64,000 nucleotides of DNA from Leucaena leucocephala (Eukaryota > Streptophyta > Magnoliopsida > Fabales > Fabaceae), in contig CM073547.1 of assembly GCA_037074615.1 (NCBI GenBank), positions 16,832,501 to 16,896,500 of the forward strand. The letters are read 5' to 3'. Under the pieces are notes generated by a model. It was not told the origin of the DNA and ran no database searches. It was given only the letters and a program-made list of their open reading frames with translations. A program made the position numbers and the translations under genes. Of this stretch, positions 35,088-48,547 are shown one piece after another. Position 1 is the first letter of the stretch. Each line of letters opens with the position of its first letter.

Positions 35088-38000
35088 TAGGGGTATGCAT
35101 GGGCAGGGCAGCCCCTGCCCGGTGCCCTGCCCGAAAAAACCATGGGCTGCATTTTGCAGCCCGATGCCCTGCCCTGCCCGGTAAAAGCCCTAACTAATTT
35201 GGTCTGGGCATATGTGGGCTGGGCATGCCCAAATAGTGATGTCCTGCTCATATTATAGGAAAAAAATCTACAATAATAAATTTATAAAATAATACCATAT
35301 TTATGTCTTAAAGACTTAAAAAATAGCAACAATCAACTTAAAACAAGGAGACAATAAGATAATAATTAAAGTTTTAAAATCTATTACAATTAAAATGATC
35401 TTCAGTCATCAATAGTCATCATATTCTCCCTTCCAAGCGTAGCATCTATAGGAAAAACTAAAAGAAAAACTGTTACATATTATGAAGTAAAATATATATG
35501 GAATTTATGAGTTTGAAAATAAAAAATTACCTGCAAGCTGAATGACATTTTCCGTTTCATTAAAATTGTCGAACTCCCAAAGCTTGTCAGCTAAATCATT
35601 AATAGATTGGCCAGCTTGTAGCCAATTTTGGCTATAAATCAGTGCTTATGTCATTTTATAAGACAAAGAGCTCCTGTAATGATCAACTATACATCCCCCA
35701 GTGCTAAAGGCGAACTCAGAAGCAACTGTAGAAACTGGAATAGCCAAAACATCTCGTACCATATAGGAGAGAATTTTATATTTTTGAGAATTAGCTTTCC
35801 ACCATAATAGTATGCCAAACTCAGATGCAGAAGGGATTTCATCTCTTGAGTCAGTTACAATATATCTATCTAACTCAGTTTGAGGATCTGTAGAAGTTCT
35901 TATTTTCATAGATTTTAACCACTTATGACCTGGATCCTCAGTATCATCATCATTATCATTATCATCATCATCATCATCATCAAAAGAAGGCAATGAAGTT
36001 GGACTTGCTGAAACAGTCCCTAATTCAATAGAAACCCTTGAAGAGTACTCATCAAACAACCGATACAAATAATCTTTTATCCTCTCCTTCATAAGTGAAC
36101 ATACTTCGAGGTCAATGTAAAGGACGTCAAACATATGATTGACATAGGCTAGTTTATAATGAGGATCCAAAATTACAGCCACAAATAATAACGGATTCAT
36201 ATTATCTGCTTGACCCCAATACTTGTCATATTTTGCCTGCATACTGATGCTCATGTCTCCTAAGAAACTATTAGCTCTGTTCATAATATTCTTTTGCAAC
36301 ATTTTATGAACACATGCAATCTGGTAGAAACATTCATTTGATGTTACAGAAAGGGAGCTTGAAAATTTCAATGTAATGTCATAAAATACCTTCAAGAATT
36401 TGATGAAGATCTTAGCATTATCCCAATCATCACCAATAGGACCAGAGAAATCATCTTGGCCATGCCTAGCACCACGCCTAGAATTTGAGGCACTAGAGTT
36501 AAAGTGGGAAATATAGTCATTACTTTCATCATGCATCCGCTCAAATACTTTTTGAAACTTCATCGCAACTTCCAACATCAAGTATGATGAGTTCCATCGA
36601 GTATTTACATCAAGATAAACAAGGCTTTTAGTTTCTATTTTTTCAGCTTCAACCCAAGTTTTGAATTTCAAGAAGCGTGAAGGAGAAGAACGAACATATC
36701 TAACAGCACTTCGAATGGCTTCAAAGCTATCCTTCATCTCTTTAATCCCTTCATGAACCACCAAATTAAGGACATGGGTACAACACCTTAATTGTATATA
36801 ATCCCCATCATAAAGTAGCCCCTTCCAACTCCTTAAACACCTCTTCAGATATACCAACGCTATGTCATTAGCTGAGGCATTATCCATAGTTATGGTGAAG
36901 ATATTTTCAATCCCCCACTGCAACAAGCATTGCTCAATGGTTTTCCCTATAGTATCACCTCTATGATTTTCAATCATAATAAAATTCAAGATCCTTTTGT
37001 GAAGCTTCCAATCCTCATTAACAAAATGTGCTGTCAAACACATATAATTGAAATTTTAGCATGATGTCCAGCAGTCTGTGGTAAGGCAAACACGCTTTGG
37101 ACTTTGCTGTAAGAACTTCTTCAACAATTTAACTTCTCCAAGATATAACTGCCATACATCCCTTCCAATTGTTGTTCTTGAAGGGATTGGAAAGCGGGGC
37201 TTAAACTCATTCAGTAATTTCTTAAATGCAGGCTTCTCAACAATTCTGAATGGTTGCTCATCGGATATAATAAATTCAACTAAAGCCCTCCTACATCTCT
37301 TCTCATTATATAGATGTGCCACCACCGACCTTCCTTGACTACTCGACCCCCTAGACAAGAGACTTAACATAGATTGTCGTCTATCTGTAGTAGCCTTGTT
37401 TGGATTCTCTTTACACTTTGGGATATGCCTCAATAAAGAATGTGTCCCATGGAGATTTGGATCAGCCTTATAGGTCGTATGGCAATGCTTGCAAGCTACT
37501 AAGTGCTCCCCATTAATTTCTTCTAATGGCAATCTAACAAAGTGATCTCACACCTATGATGTGTGCTTGGGTTCTCTTTTCTTTCTCTTTGTACCCCTAC
37601 CTTCCACATTAGTTTATGTTTGTGTTTGGCTAGTGGGAGTGGGAGATTGAGAAGTAGGAGGTGGGGATAGGTAAGGAGAGATTGAGAGTAGGTGGAGGTG
37701 GCATAGGAGTATAGTCAGGGTTTAGAGTTAAACTAAGTTCATTATGGATAGGACTAGGGGTTGGTTCAATAGAAGTTTTAAAAGCGGTTGAAGTTGAAGT
37801 ATCCTCAAGAGAGGATGACGATACTTTAGAAGCTTGATCATCTATGTAAACAAAGTATATTCAACCTGAAATTAGCCATGGAAACTTCAGAATTAGCCAA
37901 CCATTTAAATGCAATTCAATGCATGTAGCAGTGCAATTCAATGCAATTCAATGACTAAAAACACTTAGCTACAAGTAACAAATCATTACTTAAAAACACT

Positions 38001-39230
38001 TAAACCCAAGAATGAAATATCAGCGGCACTTAACAGCTCAACAGCTAAAACTTTACCCTTATCAAACTAGTAGCGGCATCACAAGCAAAAACAAGGAATC
38101 AAGGATTAACTATAAATCATTAGAAACAGAAGAAAAATAAAATGATCAAAATGGTGAGAACATAGTGTATCCAAATACATGCATCCATTCAAGAATCCTA
38201 GGTTAATAGGAAGTTAGGAACGGTGAGAACATTCCTCTGTATCAGTTGTCAAACATTAAATAGGAGAGGTAATCAACATTCAAATTACAAAATGAAGAGG
38301 AAAGGAAATCAACATTCAAGAGTTCATCTGTCCAATTTGTGCCCTGTTCAACTCCTTAAGAGACAAGTAGAAGACAGCTAGAAGAAGAAATTAACTCAAC
38401 GAAGTCAACTTACACAACAGAATTGCAAAAAAATGGAGTTGTAGATGAAGAGACAAGGACCTCAAGTCTGACACGCGAAGAGCAATAATTACCCGAACTT
38501 ACTGTAAATCCAAAATTGACAAGGTTAGAAACAGAGGATCATCAATAACTCTGGACTACAAACTCATGAGAGGTGTAAGCGGATACCCAGCGGCAATAAT
38601 GGACTCGCAGGAGCAGGAGCAAAAGCGAGAAGTGGCCTTCTTTGAAGATTTAAATGTTGGGAAAACAATGGACAACGCCACCGCTACCTCGCTGAAAACT
38701 CGCAGGAGCAGGAGCATAAGCGACCATAGAAGCGTCGTAGGAGCAGGAGCGGAGAGCTGGAGTCGACGGTGTAGCGAAGCATTAGAGAGCTGGAGACCTA
38801 GAGTCGACGGGTGTAGCGACTAATGAAGCGCACACAGAGGCAGAGTCACGAAGAGCTGGAGACCTGGAGTCAACGGGTGTAGCGACTAGCGAAGCACACA
38901 CAGAGGTAGACATAGCCGCGGAGAACTAGAGCTTGGAGTCCAGATTTGGGAATTAGGGCAACTCATAGTCACTGCCTCACTGGCTAGGAAACGCGAATAT
39001 AGGTAAAAGGATTGTATTATAAATTAAAATATACATATAATATATATATTTCGGGCCGGGCCAAAATGGGCAGGGTAACATACCTTGCCCGGTGCCCTGC
39101 CCTGCCCGAAATTTAGCCCCGCCCAAACTTGCCCAATTATATTTTGGGCCAATTTTTTTGGGTTGGGCAGGGTTATTTTTCTGCGGGCTTGGGAGGGCTC
39201 ACCGGGCATCGGGCATCTTGAACACCCCTA
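35088..39230 (-). mobile_element. hAT transposon, 4.1 kb, with perfect 8-bp target duplication
   Basis: Target duplication GTACTTGC at 35,080-35,087 and 39,231-39,238. The left end is TAGGGGTATGCATGGGC; the right end read inverted is TAGGGGTGTTCAAGATGCCC. Both ends are dense in GGGC/GCCC words for about 170 bp. The single transposase gene is on the minus strand (35,531-37,553). The remaining 37,554-39,050 is leader sequence without a recognisable gene; frames there (such as 38,566-38,823) have no known motif. The perfect duplication and few coding lesions suggest recent insertion. The element at 6,013-6,800 is a deleted relative. Confidence 0.95.
35531..37553 (-). pseudogene. hAT (Ac-like) transposase with three in-frame stops
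   Basis: One frame runs throughout. It holds a BED-type zinc finger (CKHCHTTY...HSLLRHIPKC, about 37,380-37,500), the RNase H-like catalytic fold (CLTTDCWTS; then ENIFTITMDNASANDIA, 36,870-36,915; CTHVLNLVVHEG) and the hATC dimerisation region (DRYIVTDSRDE, ILLWWKANSQKYKILSYM, LAIPVSTVASEFAFSTGG, 35,680-35,880). It is interrupted by TGA at 37,548-37,550 (at a position occupied by Trp in BED fingers), TAA at 37,056-37,058 and TAA at 35,646-35,648. Coding similarity goes on past the last stop to a GT donor after 35,531. An Asp-rich run encoded by (TCA)n lies at about 35,935-35,985. There is no convincing ATG near the BED finger. Confidence 0.93.
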
Positions 39231-39238
39231 GTACTTGC

Positions 39239-41100
39239 TGTAGTACCATGTGAAATCAATAATATAGCCTGTACTTGCATATATCTTTATATATGCATAT
39301 ATATATAATAGCATCATATATATCCATTAGCAGTTTATTTAGCTCTACAAATTTCTCATTCCAAAACTTATTATCTTGATATTTTTCATCCTCTAATTTA
39401 ATGTTATTAATCTCAACTAATTAAGCAATAGTATTTCTAATTTTTCAAATAGAACCTTAATATCGGCTTTCAGTTTTGTTTCCTTCTCAACCATGACCTC
39501 CTTGCACAATCATAATCATCTATATGAAATGTAGTTCACAAATTCAAATTCAACTCTCTTATGTATAGTCAACTTCATTAAATAAGAATCTTCCCCTTGT
39601 TATCGGAAGCAAGTGGCATGGTAGAGTTATTTTAACACTAAAAAGATTGAAATGTGAAAGATCTCTGAGCCTAGCACCAAATCCAATAGCTCCAGCCTTT
39701 GACTTTAGTTATGTTCTCATGAAAAGAACTGGGAATCAGCAGCATGTAGGCATCAATGGTTAAATTATCAGTAGCACAGAGGCATCAATGGTTAAATTAC
39801 ATTGACAAGATCCAACATTTAAAAATCATCTATCCCCTTTGGAGGGGGCGAAAATAAATCAAGAAAAATATAGAACTTGAAAAAACAAATGGTAGAAGAT
39901 TCAATAATATATGTGATGAAGATATAAATGTTTGTTATAATAATGAAGATCGAGGAAGGAATTTAAGAAGACAACGGACTTGTATGTGTCTTTCTACAAA
40001 ATGATATATAGCCTTTGTTAAATTAATTTTTTTATTATTTGATTTGTATAATGACATTAATTCACACTTTAATTGCAAGATTATTGGAATTTTTTCCAAC
40101 AATGAATTGATTGAAAATTAGAATTATATATATAATTTTATATTGCATTATATTGATTACAATTGGAATTTCAGAGTTTGTTGTTGAATCTATATTGCAT
40201 ATTTGCATTAGCTTTTCAGGTATTAAAAAGGGTTTTAAGGAGAAAACATTTGTAATAAAAAATAGGGAAAACTAATATGGAATCTTTTAGTTTTCTCTCT
40301 CTTTTAATCATGTCCCTAAGTTTCTTTCTTATCAACTCCAAGTTTGCACCATCACATACGTTCATCCTTCTACTTCAAAACTGTTTAAACGCCATGAACT
40401 GGCTCTTAATAGCCGTTAGATCATGTTGCAGACAAGTGGATAAATTTGACAGGTGGTGGTCTCTTGCTATGTAAACGCCTTGAACGGACAATTTTTTTAA
40501 AGAACAATTGTCCCCTTTTTTAGGTCGGCTACAATATAACAACTATTTAAAGAACAATTGCCCACTTTCCTAAATTAGGCATATATCTAGTCTAAAAAGT
40601 GCCATGCTTTTTAAACTTGTTTTATTTAGACCGGTCCCAAAGCCTGTCTAAATGAATCACTTTTTTTCTACTAGTAAATGTTACACAAATTCTAAAAAAA
40701 ATGATTTATATTTAGGATTACCAATTTCTTCTAGGAGATATCTTATATTATGGACTATAGAGTAATAAGAAATACTCCTTAGTTTATTCCACGTCATTTA
40801 AACAATCTGGACGGTTATTTACCAAAAACAGAACAATTCATAATTATGAATTTTAACAAAACTGGCGTCAGCACTTCTGAAGTTGGTACAACTTACAAGC
40901 TTTAAATGAACCACATACTCTCAATTAATGGTTTGTTCATTTAAAGCTTGTAAGTGGTACCAACTTCAGAAGGTGTCTGATGCGTGAAAACGGAATCTTC
41001 GTTATCGTTGGCGACAACAAAAATGGAATCTTCGTTATTAAAGTGTATTGTTGACATTAATTAAAATTTGATAGTCCATATTTAGTTTTTATTTTATTCT
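39239..41100. other. Non-coding interval with a hairpin-forming inverted repeat
   Basis: Apart from the inverted repeat at 40,874-40,972 no feature is visible; the frame at 40,277-40,474 has no known motif. From about 41,100 the sequence becomes homologous to 9,010-9,260, the start of the second copy of the duplicated segment. Confidence 0.5.
40874..40972. repeat. 38-bp inverted repeat with 23-bp loop
   Basis: The arms 40,874-40,911 and 40,935-40,972 pair at 37 of 38 positions. Pairing can extend outward through GCGTCAG / CTGATGC with small bulges. A transcript would form a long hairpin. It could be a foldback element or small-RNA precursor, or a chance inverted duplication. Confidence 0.9.
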
Positions 41101-42330
41101 TTTACTATTAATTTATCATATGCATAATTTAAAATAAATATAATTTTCAGTTTTCGTATTTAAAAAAATAATTATTATCTAAGAAAATTAATAAAATATT
41201 TAGTATTTTTTTTCTAACTCAAACAGGACAGGAGAAGTAAAAAAAATTACAATTCATCACTTAATACATTAATTTCACAAAATAAACGGTTGGGTTGTTG
41301 AATTGAAGTAAACGTGTTTGGCTGTTCACAAGTAAGAATCAAGTTTTGTATTGTAAAATTTAAATACGGCTACACACGGAAATTGGATATAACATAAGTG
41401 GTTATTTCCTCACAACATATATGGTGAACTAAGGGCTTGTTTGGTTCAATTACTGGATCCTTAAAGATGATAATGCCGTACAATGCAATGTTCAATACCA
41501 TCAATATTTTTGGTATGTTATTAAGAAAATTAAGGGAAAATTATCTTTAATATTTAATCAAACAAATAAGAACAAAAAGTCTATGATACCCCCTCAATCA
41601 AAGAAGAAAAAGAAAAACTCCTTCCTTCCCATTCATCAACTGTGGCGGCTGTGGCAAAGGGGTGCCAACTACAATGGTAGTGGTGGTGGAGGTGGCAGTG
41701 GAGTGGTTGGTGATGATGGTGGTGGTGGGCAGTAGTGTTGGATGGAAAGAGAGACCAAAAGAAAAACAAATGAGATTTAAGGGCAAATAAAACTTGTTCA
41801 AACATGCAATGGAGTGGTAATGGGTATTCATATAGGGGAGGTATGAATGGCATTATGAATTTTTTTGTAGTCATCATTACCATGGTTAATCATATACCTG
41901 ACTAAAGAGCAACCAAACATCCATTTTTGGTAATGCAATCATTGATTACTTTTATATGTTTGTGGTGTGGTTGAACCAAACAAGATCTAAAGTTTGAATT
42001 CCCCGCTATGAAAGATATATATATTTAGTGTTTAAAAATACCTCAAACAGTGTTGTCTTTAATAAAAACATATGCATGCTCTAGGAAAACAAGAATTTGA
42101 ATGTGGCTTGCGTGTTGAAATGTTAGATAGTTACACTAGATTGTCGCAATAAATTGTCTCGTGCAGCGAAACATGGATTACGGAGATCGAGCCTGGAAAA
42201 TGAGGTATGCCCGAGCTTGACAAGATTAATTGGTTTCAGACCTCAGGGACATATATAGTATTTTCCTAAATACTAACTACTATTGTGGTCTCTTGTGTGA
42301 TGAATGAGAAAAATATTAAAAACAAGTTAT
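41100..42330. repeat. Start of the second copy of the duplicated segment
   Basis: 41,100-41,330 resembles 9,010-9,260, and 41,340-41,432 plus 41,991-42,330 resembles 12,170-12,570 and 62,700-63,110. The second stretch is split by the Tourist-like MITE at 41,433-41,987. No gene is present. Confidence 0.7.
41433..41987. mobile_element. Tourist-like MITE (PIF/Harbinger type)
   Basis: 555 bp. The left end GGGCTTGTTTGGTTCAA and right end TTGAACCAAACAAGATC are inverted to each other over about 14 bp. It is flanked by TAA on both sides (41,430-41,432 and 41,988-41,990), the usual TWA target of Tourist MITEs. It contains a GGTGGTGG-rich stretch giving long minus-strand frames (41,581-41,883) rich in His that are not genes. 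A truncated copy is at 81-427. Confidence 0.72.
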
Positions 42331-43290
42331 TGTTATGAAATAAAGGGAAAGATAAGATATTAGAGAGAATTAGAGTAGAGAATGAAAGAGTAGAAAATTA
42401 GAGAGAAATGAAGTCGGAGCAAATATCTCTTTTTCACTTTGAGCATGTTACAACATATGATACAAGCCCTCTATTTATAGGTAAGGCTTAACAATTTCAA
42501 ATAAATAAAAACTCCACAATTACAATATAATAGGACATAATGTGGGGATAATGGGAGATATTTGGGGGATTTGAACATCCACATAAACATTATATTTATA
42601 ACACTCCCCTTGGATGTTTATGATTGAACATATGCCTCATTAAAAAATTTTAACTAAAAAAATCCTATAGAACAAAAATCTAATAGAAGAAAAAAGTACA
42701 ACATCTAATGATATACTTCATAGTGTTGCTTCATTAAAAACTTAGTTAGGAAAACCCAATAGGGAAAACCATAATCAAGAGAAAAAGAGTGTAATGTGTG
42801 TATTGACTCCCCCTCTTGACTACATCAGTTGGTATCTCTAAACTTCATTCCAATGTCTTTACATTAGTGAAGAATTGTATCTTGCTAACAACAAATGATA
42901 TACTGGGTTTACGTGGCTAACAAGACATATAAGTGTTCCTATTGCATTAAGATACGGTACTTCTTGATCAAATATTTCTTTATAAACTTCTCGGGGTCTT
43001 AAAAAGATCTTTATCAATTTCTAAAGATCTTACAACTACATATTCACATAATGAATGTCACTTGTGCATATAAAAATGCTTTCAAAGGCTTTTCTTGTAC
43101 AAGTTTCTTGATATACAAAAATTCTATCTCTCAAATCTTCAAAATGTGCTCCAAGGCAAAATTTTATTCTTCCCAAGTCCTTGATTTCAAATTATTTCTT
43201 TAAGAAATTCATAGTTTTGGCAAACTCTTCAGATATCTATGTCATCAACATATTTAACAATGATAACATACTCATTTCTAGATCTTTACA
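42331..43290 (-). mobile_element. Decayed Copia remnant, second copy
   Basis: Collinear with 691-1,700: LTR-like part with TATAAATAGAGG (about 42,470-42,482, minus strand), then RT remnant with KYVDDI at about 43,240-43,260. Lesions differ from the first copy, including a deletion right after the YVDDI box. Confidence 0.72.
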
Positions 43291-44594
43291 TGTATGGGCA
43301 ATTTGGAATATTTTCATATATATTCTTTCTTCAATCGATATTTATTGAGTTAGTTGTATCCTACATACACCCTGATTATTTCCATCCATATAGAAATGTG
43401 TATAGGTTAATTGAATAGTATTTTTGAAAACTTGAATTGTATGCTCCTGGAAACATTAATCCTTGAGGGATTTTCATATAATGTCAAATTGATAAGACAT
43501 GAATGTTTAATCAAATATAAAATCCCCATTTATATGATACTAACATCACACTTTGAATGCTTTGGGTTATAAATACAAAAATTCATTTCAAAATATTGCA
43601 TGTTAGGTCTTTTCTTATTTGTGCTTTTCTGTTGACCATGAATAACAGATCACACAAAGCAAGTTCCACATACTCCTACCTGAGTACTGCTCCTTAGGAC
43701 GAGCTACCAAACGTTCATATACAGAACAAAATCCATCGCACATTCATACATGCTTATCCGTCCCATAGCAGAAACAGATGTGCAGAATAATTGTATAAAG
43801 ATTTGAGAGAAAATGTTATTGCCTTAATTAATTAGCTTCTTTACCTTATAAAATAATTTTCCTAAAATTTTTAGACCAACCAAAAACCTCTAACTATTTT
43901 TCCTTGAATTTCTGGGAAAATAGGCCCTTATTTTCCAAAAATTTGCTTTAAAATTATTTATAACTCTTTATATGAAATAAACTCCTTCATAAACTTTCTA
44001 ATTTCCCAAAATAATATATATTTCATAATTTTTCCTCAACTTATCTAGGCCCTTAGATAATTGAATAATTATTTTCTCTATCTTTTGAAAATTTCATTTG
44101 AAAACAGTCTTTTTGGCCGACAATTCCTTTTTAAGGAATTTACATTTGAAATAATATCCCTAAACCTCAAATATACCTTGAAAATCTATTTTCTATTTTT
44201 TGATACTGATCCTTAATTTATAGGCATTATTGCATATTTATAATTTTGCCCTATATTTACTCATATTTATACTTTTTTTCCCTATAACTTTTCATTTTTC
44301 TTTAACTTATTTAACCAATACTAAACATTCGGGACGATACTGAAGAAAATTATGAATATCATCAATATTAAATATGCAAAAAAAAAAATCTCTTCAAACC
44401 CCAACAAACTTGCAAACACCTAATGCACATGACTCATCTCAAACTGTCCAACACACGAACCCACATCTAAATAAAGAGAAATATATCCTTGGACCCACAT
44501 GTTATTAAATCTATCTCTCTCAAATTCTGCAAATTATAAAAGATACACACAATAAATACAACAAGGGTGATAATAAAAATGTAATGTCCCATTT
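43291..44594. repeat. Duplicated non-coding DNA, second copy of 1,701-2,496 with extra sequence
   Basis: Parallels the region downstream of the intact TPS gene. About 43,840-44,040 resembles the LTR-family fragment at 2,190-2,400, and 44,040-44,500 is extra LTR-like sequence absent from the first copy. No gene seen. Confidence 0.6.
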
Positions 44595-44921
44595 TCAGAA
44601 TACAAGGGTCTTATCTTTTTGTATCATCGTCTGTCTAATACCATCACCATAAACCAAAGATTTAACATGCTCTTCAAACCTTGAAGGGCTACAGTTATCA
44701 TAACTGTACATCATAGGCACCATCCTAGCAGCATTCAGACAAATTTTCAAAAAAGACGAGGGAAATGGATTTGTTGGAGTGAAGCATTCTTTGTTGAGAC
44801 ATTTCCATGCGTCTGAGATCTTATGTTTGATATGCTCTTTTGCAGTTTCCACAGAAACTTCTGGGTCGTCCTTCATGTAACAGTTAAGGTAAGACCCATC
44901 TTTGCCAACTTGATTATCGTC
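44595..44921 (-). pseudogene. TPS-g terpene synthase fragment: last exon only
   Basis: Matches exon 7 of the TPS at 2497-5789, codon by codon and without a stop until the same terminal TLVF-stop. About ten residue changes (for example MKDDPEVS for MMDHREVT) separate them. The acceptor sequence before GACGATAATCAAG is kept. About 290 bp of the preceding intron remain (to about 45,212). Then the sequence jumps to what corresponds to 6,846 in the first copy, so exons 1-6, the promoter and the hAT element are missing. It cannot encode a synthase because DDxxD and most of the fold are gone. Confidence 0.95.
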
Positions 44922-45822
44922 CTGTACCAACAAAGACATATTGAAGCTTGTCGGTTGGTGTAATCCAAATTTATGGTCGAAATGTGAAGTAGATAACTCA
45001 ATGGATTGTTGAATTATTAATGGATTTACTGTAAGTCATGATTTATCAATTTGATGATTGTTAAATTGTGGTTAGTTTTATTTAATGTTTTAAAAGCCGG
45101 ATATGATAGATATCAAATCAGAAAAGTTAATGGGTCTTAGTTTTCATGGCCCAACCGGTTGACATCATATAGCTGCAAAAAGTCTAAAATATGTGGACAC
45201 TTTTATCTACACTTCTAAAGATGTTTCGTGTTGACTATACTAGTATTTTTAAAAAAAAAAAATTAAAATCAATATTGTGCTCAATCATATATGGCATTTT
45301 CATGCTTAGCTTTTTTTCATTTTCTGACAAAATCAGGTTCGTTATTCTTTCTCTTACCCTATGTAGTAATAATATGTGCTCTTAGTTGAGAGTTTTGTTA
45401 AAAGATATTTTATATTTCTGTGGTACTCCTCCCATATTTAATATATGATCTAATTGGGAGTTAATTTTAATTCTAAAGGTAAGATATATATATATCATAT
45501 TTATCAATTTTTTTTTCTAAATTATCCCTATTAATACTCCGTTAACAATAATCAAGAGAGGGGGAGGGGTTATGAGAGGATATTTTAGAAAAAATATGAT
45601 ATATTAACTAACTTTTTTAATTTAGATAAATAAATTAAATAGATCATATATTAAAAAATAAATGTGTATTACATCTGTTTGTTAATTTTCATTTATAACA
45701 TCTGATTATGAGTCATATATTTGGGAGCTTCACCAATAAAGTTGCTATATAAATTCAGTGAACTCTTCCATATTTCTGAGATGAGCTTTCCCTGTATAAT
45801 ACATCTTTGTAATAATTTTCTT

Positions 45823-45869
<47 letters not shown>

Positions 45870-45960
45870 ACCATTTTTACCAAAAAAAATTAAGTCACTC
45901 AACAAAAAAATTATATATTACTTTTATTTGTTGGCATAAATGCACATGGCTAGAACTTCG

Positions 45961-46000
<40 letters not shown>

Positions 46001-47807
46001 TTGAAAATCGTTACGGGAGACTTTTCAAAGAATTTAATAATTGTGGAATATTGTTTTAACCTGAAATGGATTAGTTGACTAGTAACTTTGAAAATCGTTA
46101 AGCAATGCATATTCATGCCCCTTGACTAGTAACAGTGAAATTGTATTATGAATATAGATTTTAATCATTTATTTGAAATAAATGATATTTCAAATTTTAA
46201 AGCTAAGAAATATTTTTTTTTAGAAACCTTGTTAAATCTTCTTAATTTGTGCGTGTGCTGAAATTATTTAAAACTTTTTCAAAGCATGAGAGTTCAGACT
46301 TTTTTGTAACTTTTTTTTAAATTTGAATTTCATTCTTAATTACAATAATATGTCGTTAGATGATATATAAATATCTCTTTGAAACTTAAATTTGTTATAG
46401 ATTGTAAACAGTTGAAAAAGAGTTACACATATCTTACTTTGAAGGTAAAATGGAAGACATCCACACATAGAGATAAATAAAAGTTTTAATTGTTAATGAT
46501 GGATTGCACCTGCTTAAACACTTTAGGTACCTTTGGCAATAAATTCTTTATATAAAGATTTTTCAGCAATTCTCTCAACAGAAAACCATTACTATCTTCA
46601 GCGTCAGCAATATAAATAATTCATCATAAATATTTTCAAATAATATTTTTCTGAGATTGATATGAAGAAGAACAAACCAACTAACATGTTTTTGAATTGT
46701 TATGGAAGATGTGTTTCTCATGACTGTACTCGTACGTTTAAAGGGACCACTTGGAACCGTAGTCCTTTTCATGGTTGAATTGAGAAAACAGTGGTTCTAT
46801 ATATGGAATTAATATTTGTGAAATGTCAATTTAATCCTTTACAAAATTAGTGCAAAGACAAAATATCTGGTTTTTAAAAAGTTGTGGTTAACTTATAGAT
46901 TAAAAAATGCTTAGAAAGATACTTATGTATTTAAATATTATTTAATGAAATTCTCATTAGCATTTGAGTGATCTCTTCATATTCTGAAGTTCACAATAAA
47001 AGATGTCATTGGCTCAAATTGCTTAATTAAAATTAACTGCATTATCCTCATTAATGAATTAAAAATTAATATTCTTACGATAAATAATATATATAATTTA
47101 TAGTACATTGTATTATGTTTTTTTCTTTTATAACTCTTTGGGTCACATGAGATCTGAAGCTTTCTCTAGATCCTATTATTAGGTATCTGAATAATCAACT
47201 AATCTAAATTGAAACTTTCCAACTAAGATGCCTCTCCTATGAGGTTTTTTAATAGGGTGGGGGATCAAACCCCAATCCTCTCATTTTGTGATCTAATTGG
47301 CTCACCATAATAGATCAAATAGCTTTGGATATAGAATATCATATTACACATAATATGAATTATGTATCTCGTTTACCTAACTCGGTGTACTGCACAAGGA
47401 AACATGCGTGAATTTCGATAATAATTTTAAAGAATAGGTAATTTTCAGTTTTAATATTTTAAAAAAAATAATTATTATTTAAAAATTGACAAAAAATTTA
47501 GAAAGTTTATTCTAATGCAGGCAGAACAGGAGAAGTAATTAATTGTAAATAAATCAAATCATGTCTCTCAGTTGCCTTTCGTAACAAAAATTTTTTTCAA
47601 TTGATCACTTAACACATTAATTTCACAAAATAGATTGGTTGGGTTGTTGAAATTGAAGTAAACGTGTTTGGTTGTTCCATTGACCGAGCATTATTTGCAG
47701 TCATATTCACATTCTTTATAAATGAAGCAAAATATATACTTCCCCTACCCTCCAATCCTTTCTATAAGGTCTTATTCACTTGCGTAAAATATAAAAATTA
47801 GTTAAAA
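44922..47807. repeat. Second copy of the TPS flank (copy B)
   Basis: 44,922-45,212 matches TPS intron 6, and 45,213-47,807 matches 6,846-9,390. (AT)n microsatellites have expanded at about 45,829-45,867 and 45,966-45,996; these create open frames with IYIYIY runs on both strands that are not genes. The copy is cut at 47,807 by the nested LTR insertion and resumes at 61,707. Confidence 0.85.
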
Positions 47808-48547
47808 TGACATATGTCACATTCTGAAATTTGAGCATTAACTGGCATAGAATATTAATAAATTCATATTCTTTAAGCTTAAAACCTTAAATAAAATATT
47901 TAAAGCAATAATCATAATATAAATTATATTTTAATCAAAAAGACAAGTCATCTGAAGGAATTTCGGCTGGATTGTCTTTGTATAACCGACCTCCTAAAAC
48001 TCCTACAACAGACTGTGAATATTTTAAATTACCTACATTTTCAAAATAACTAGAATATTATCTATAGACTAGGTGGAGCATCTAAACTTCAACTAAAACA
48101 TTATAAGTATTTCATGGATTTATAATTACATTAATAGTAGATACACTATCAGAATGAGGCTCTTTACTACTCAGCTGGAGGATCAAGGTCAACAGCACTA
48201 TCTGAAGCCAAATAATCTGCCGGTGAATAACATCCCAAAAATATAACTTAAATTGTGGGAAGAAATAATTTCAACATGTTTAAATGTAAATAATAACACT
48301 TTGTAATTAAATACAAATTTTCTAGTAAAATATTTTATGTAAGGAAATCCATTTAAAACAATAATTTTAAAGCATCATTTTTCTGTAGGACTTCAATAGA
48401 ATGAAAACAAGCGTAGACACACAGTACACGAGTGTAACTAACCAATACGGCGTGGCTCAAAGCTGCAAAATAGGTGCAGGTACGAAACCTACGAATAACA
48501 GCCGCAGATACAAAACCTATGAATAGCAGGCGACAGAATGAATCCCA

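Noticed and set aside
38566..38823. 85-codon plus-strand frame inside the hAT element
   Set aside because: Opposite to the transposase, composed of short GAGCAGGAGC-type repeats, no known domain.
41581..41883. His-rich minus-strand frames of 100 and 77 codons
   Set aside because: Produced by ATGGTGGTGG repeats inside the Tourist-like MITE.
45693..46116. Frames with IYIYIYIY runs on both strands
   Set aside because: Created by (AT)n microsatellites.
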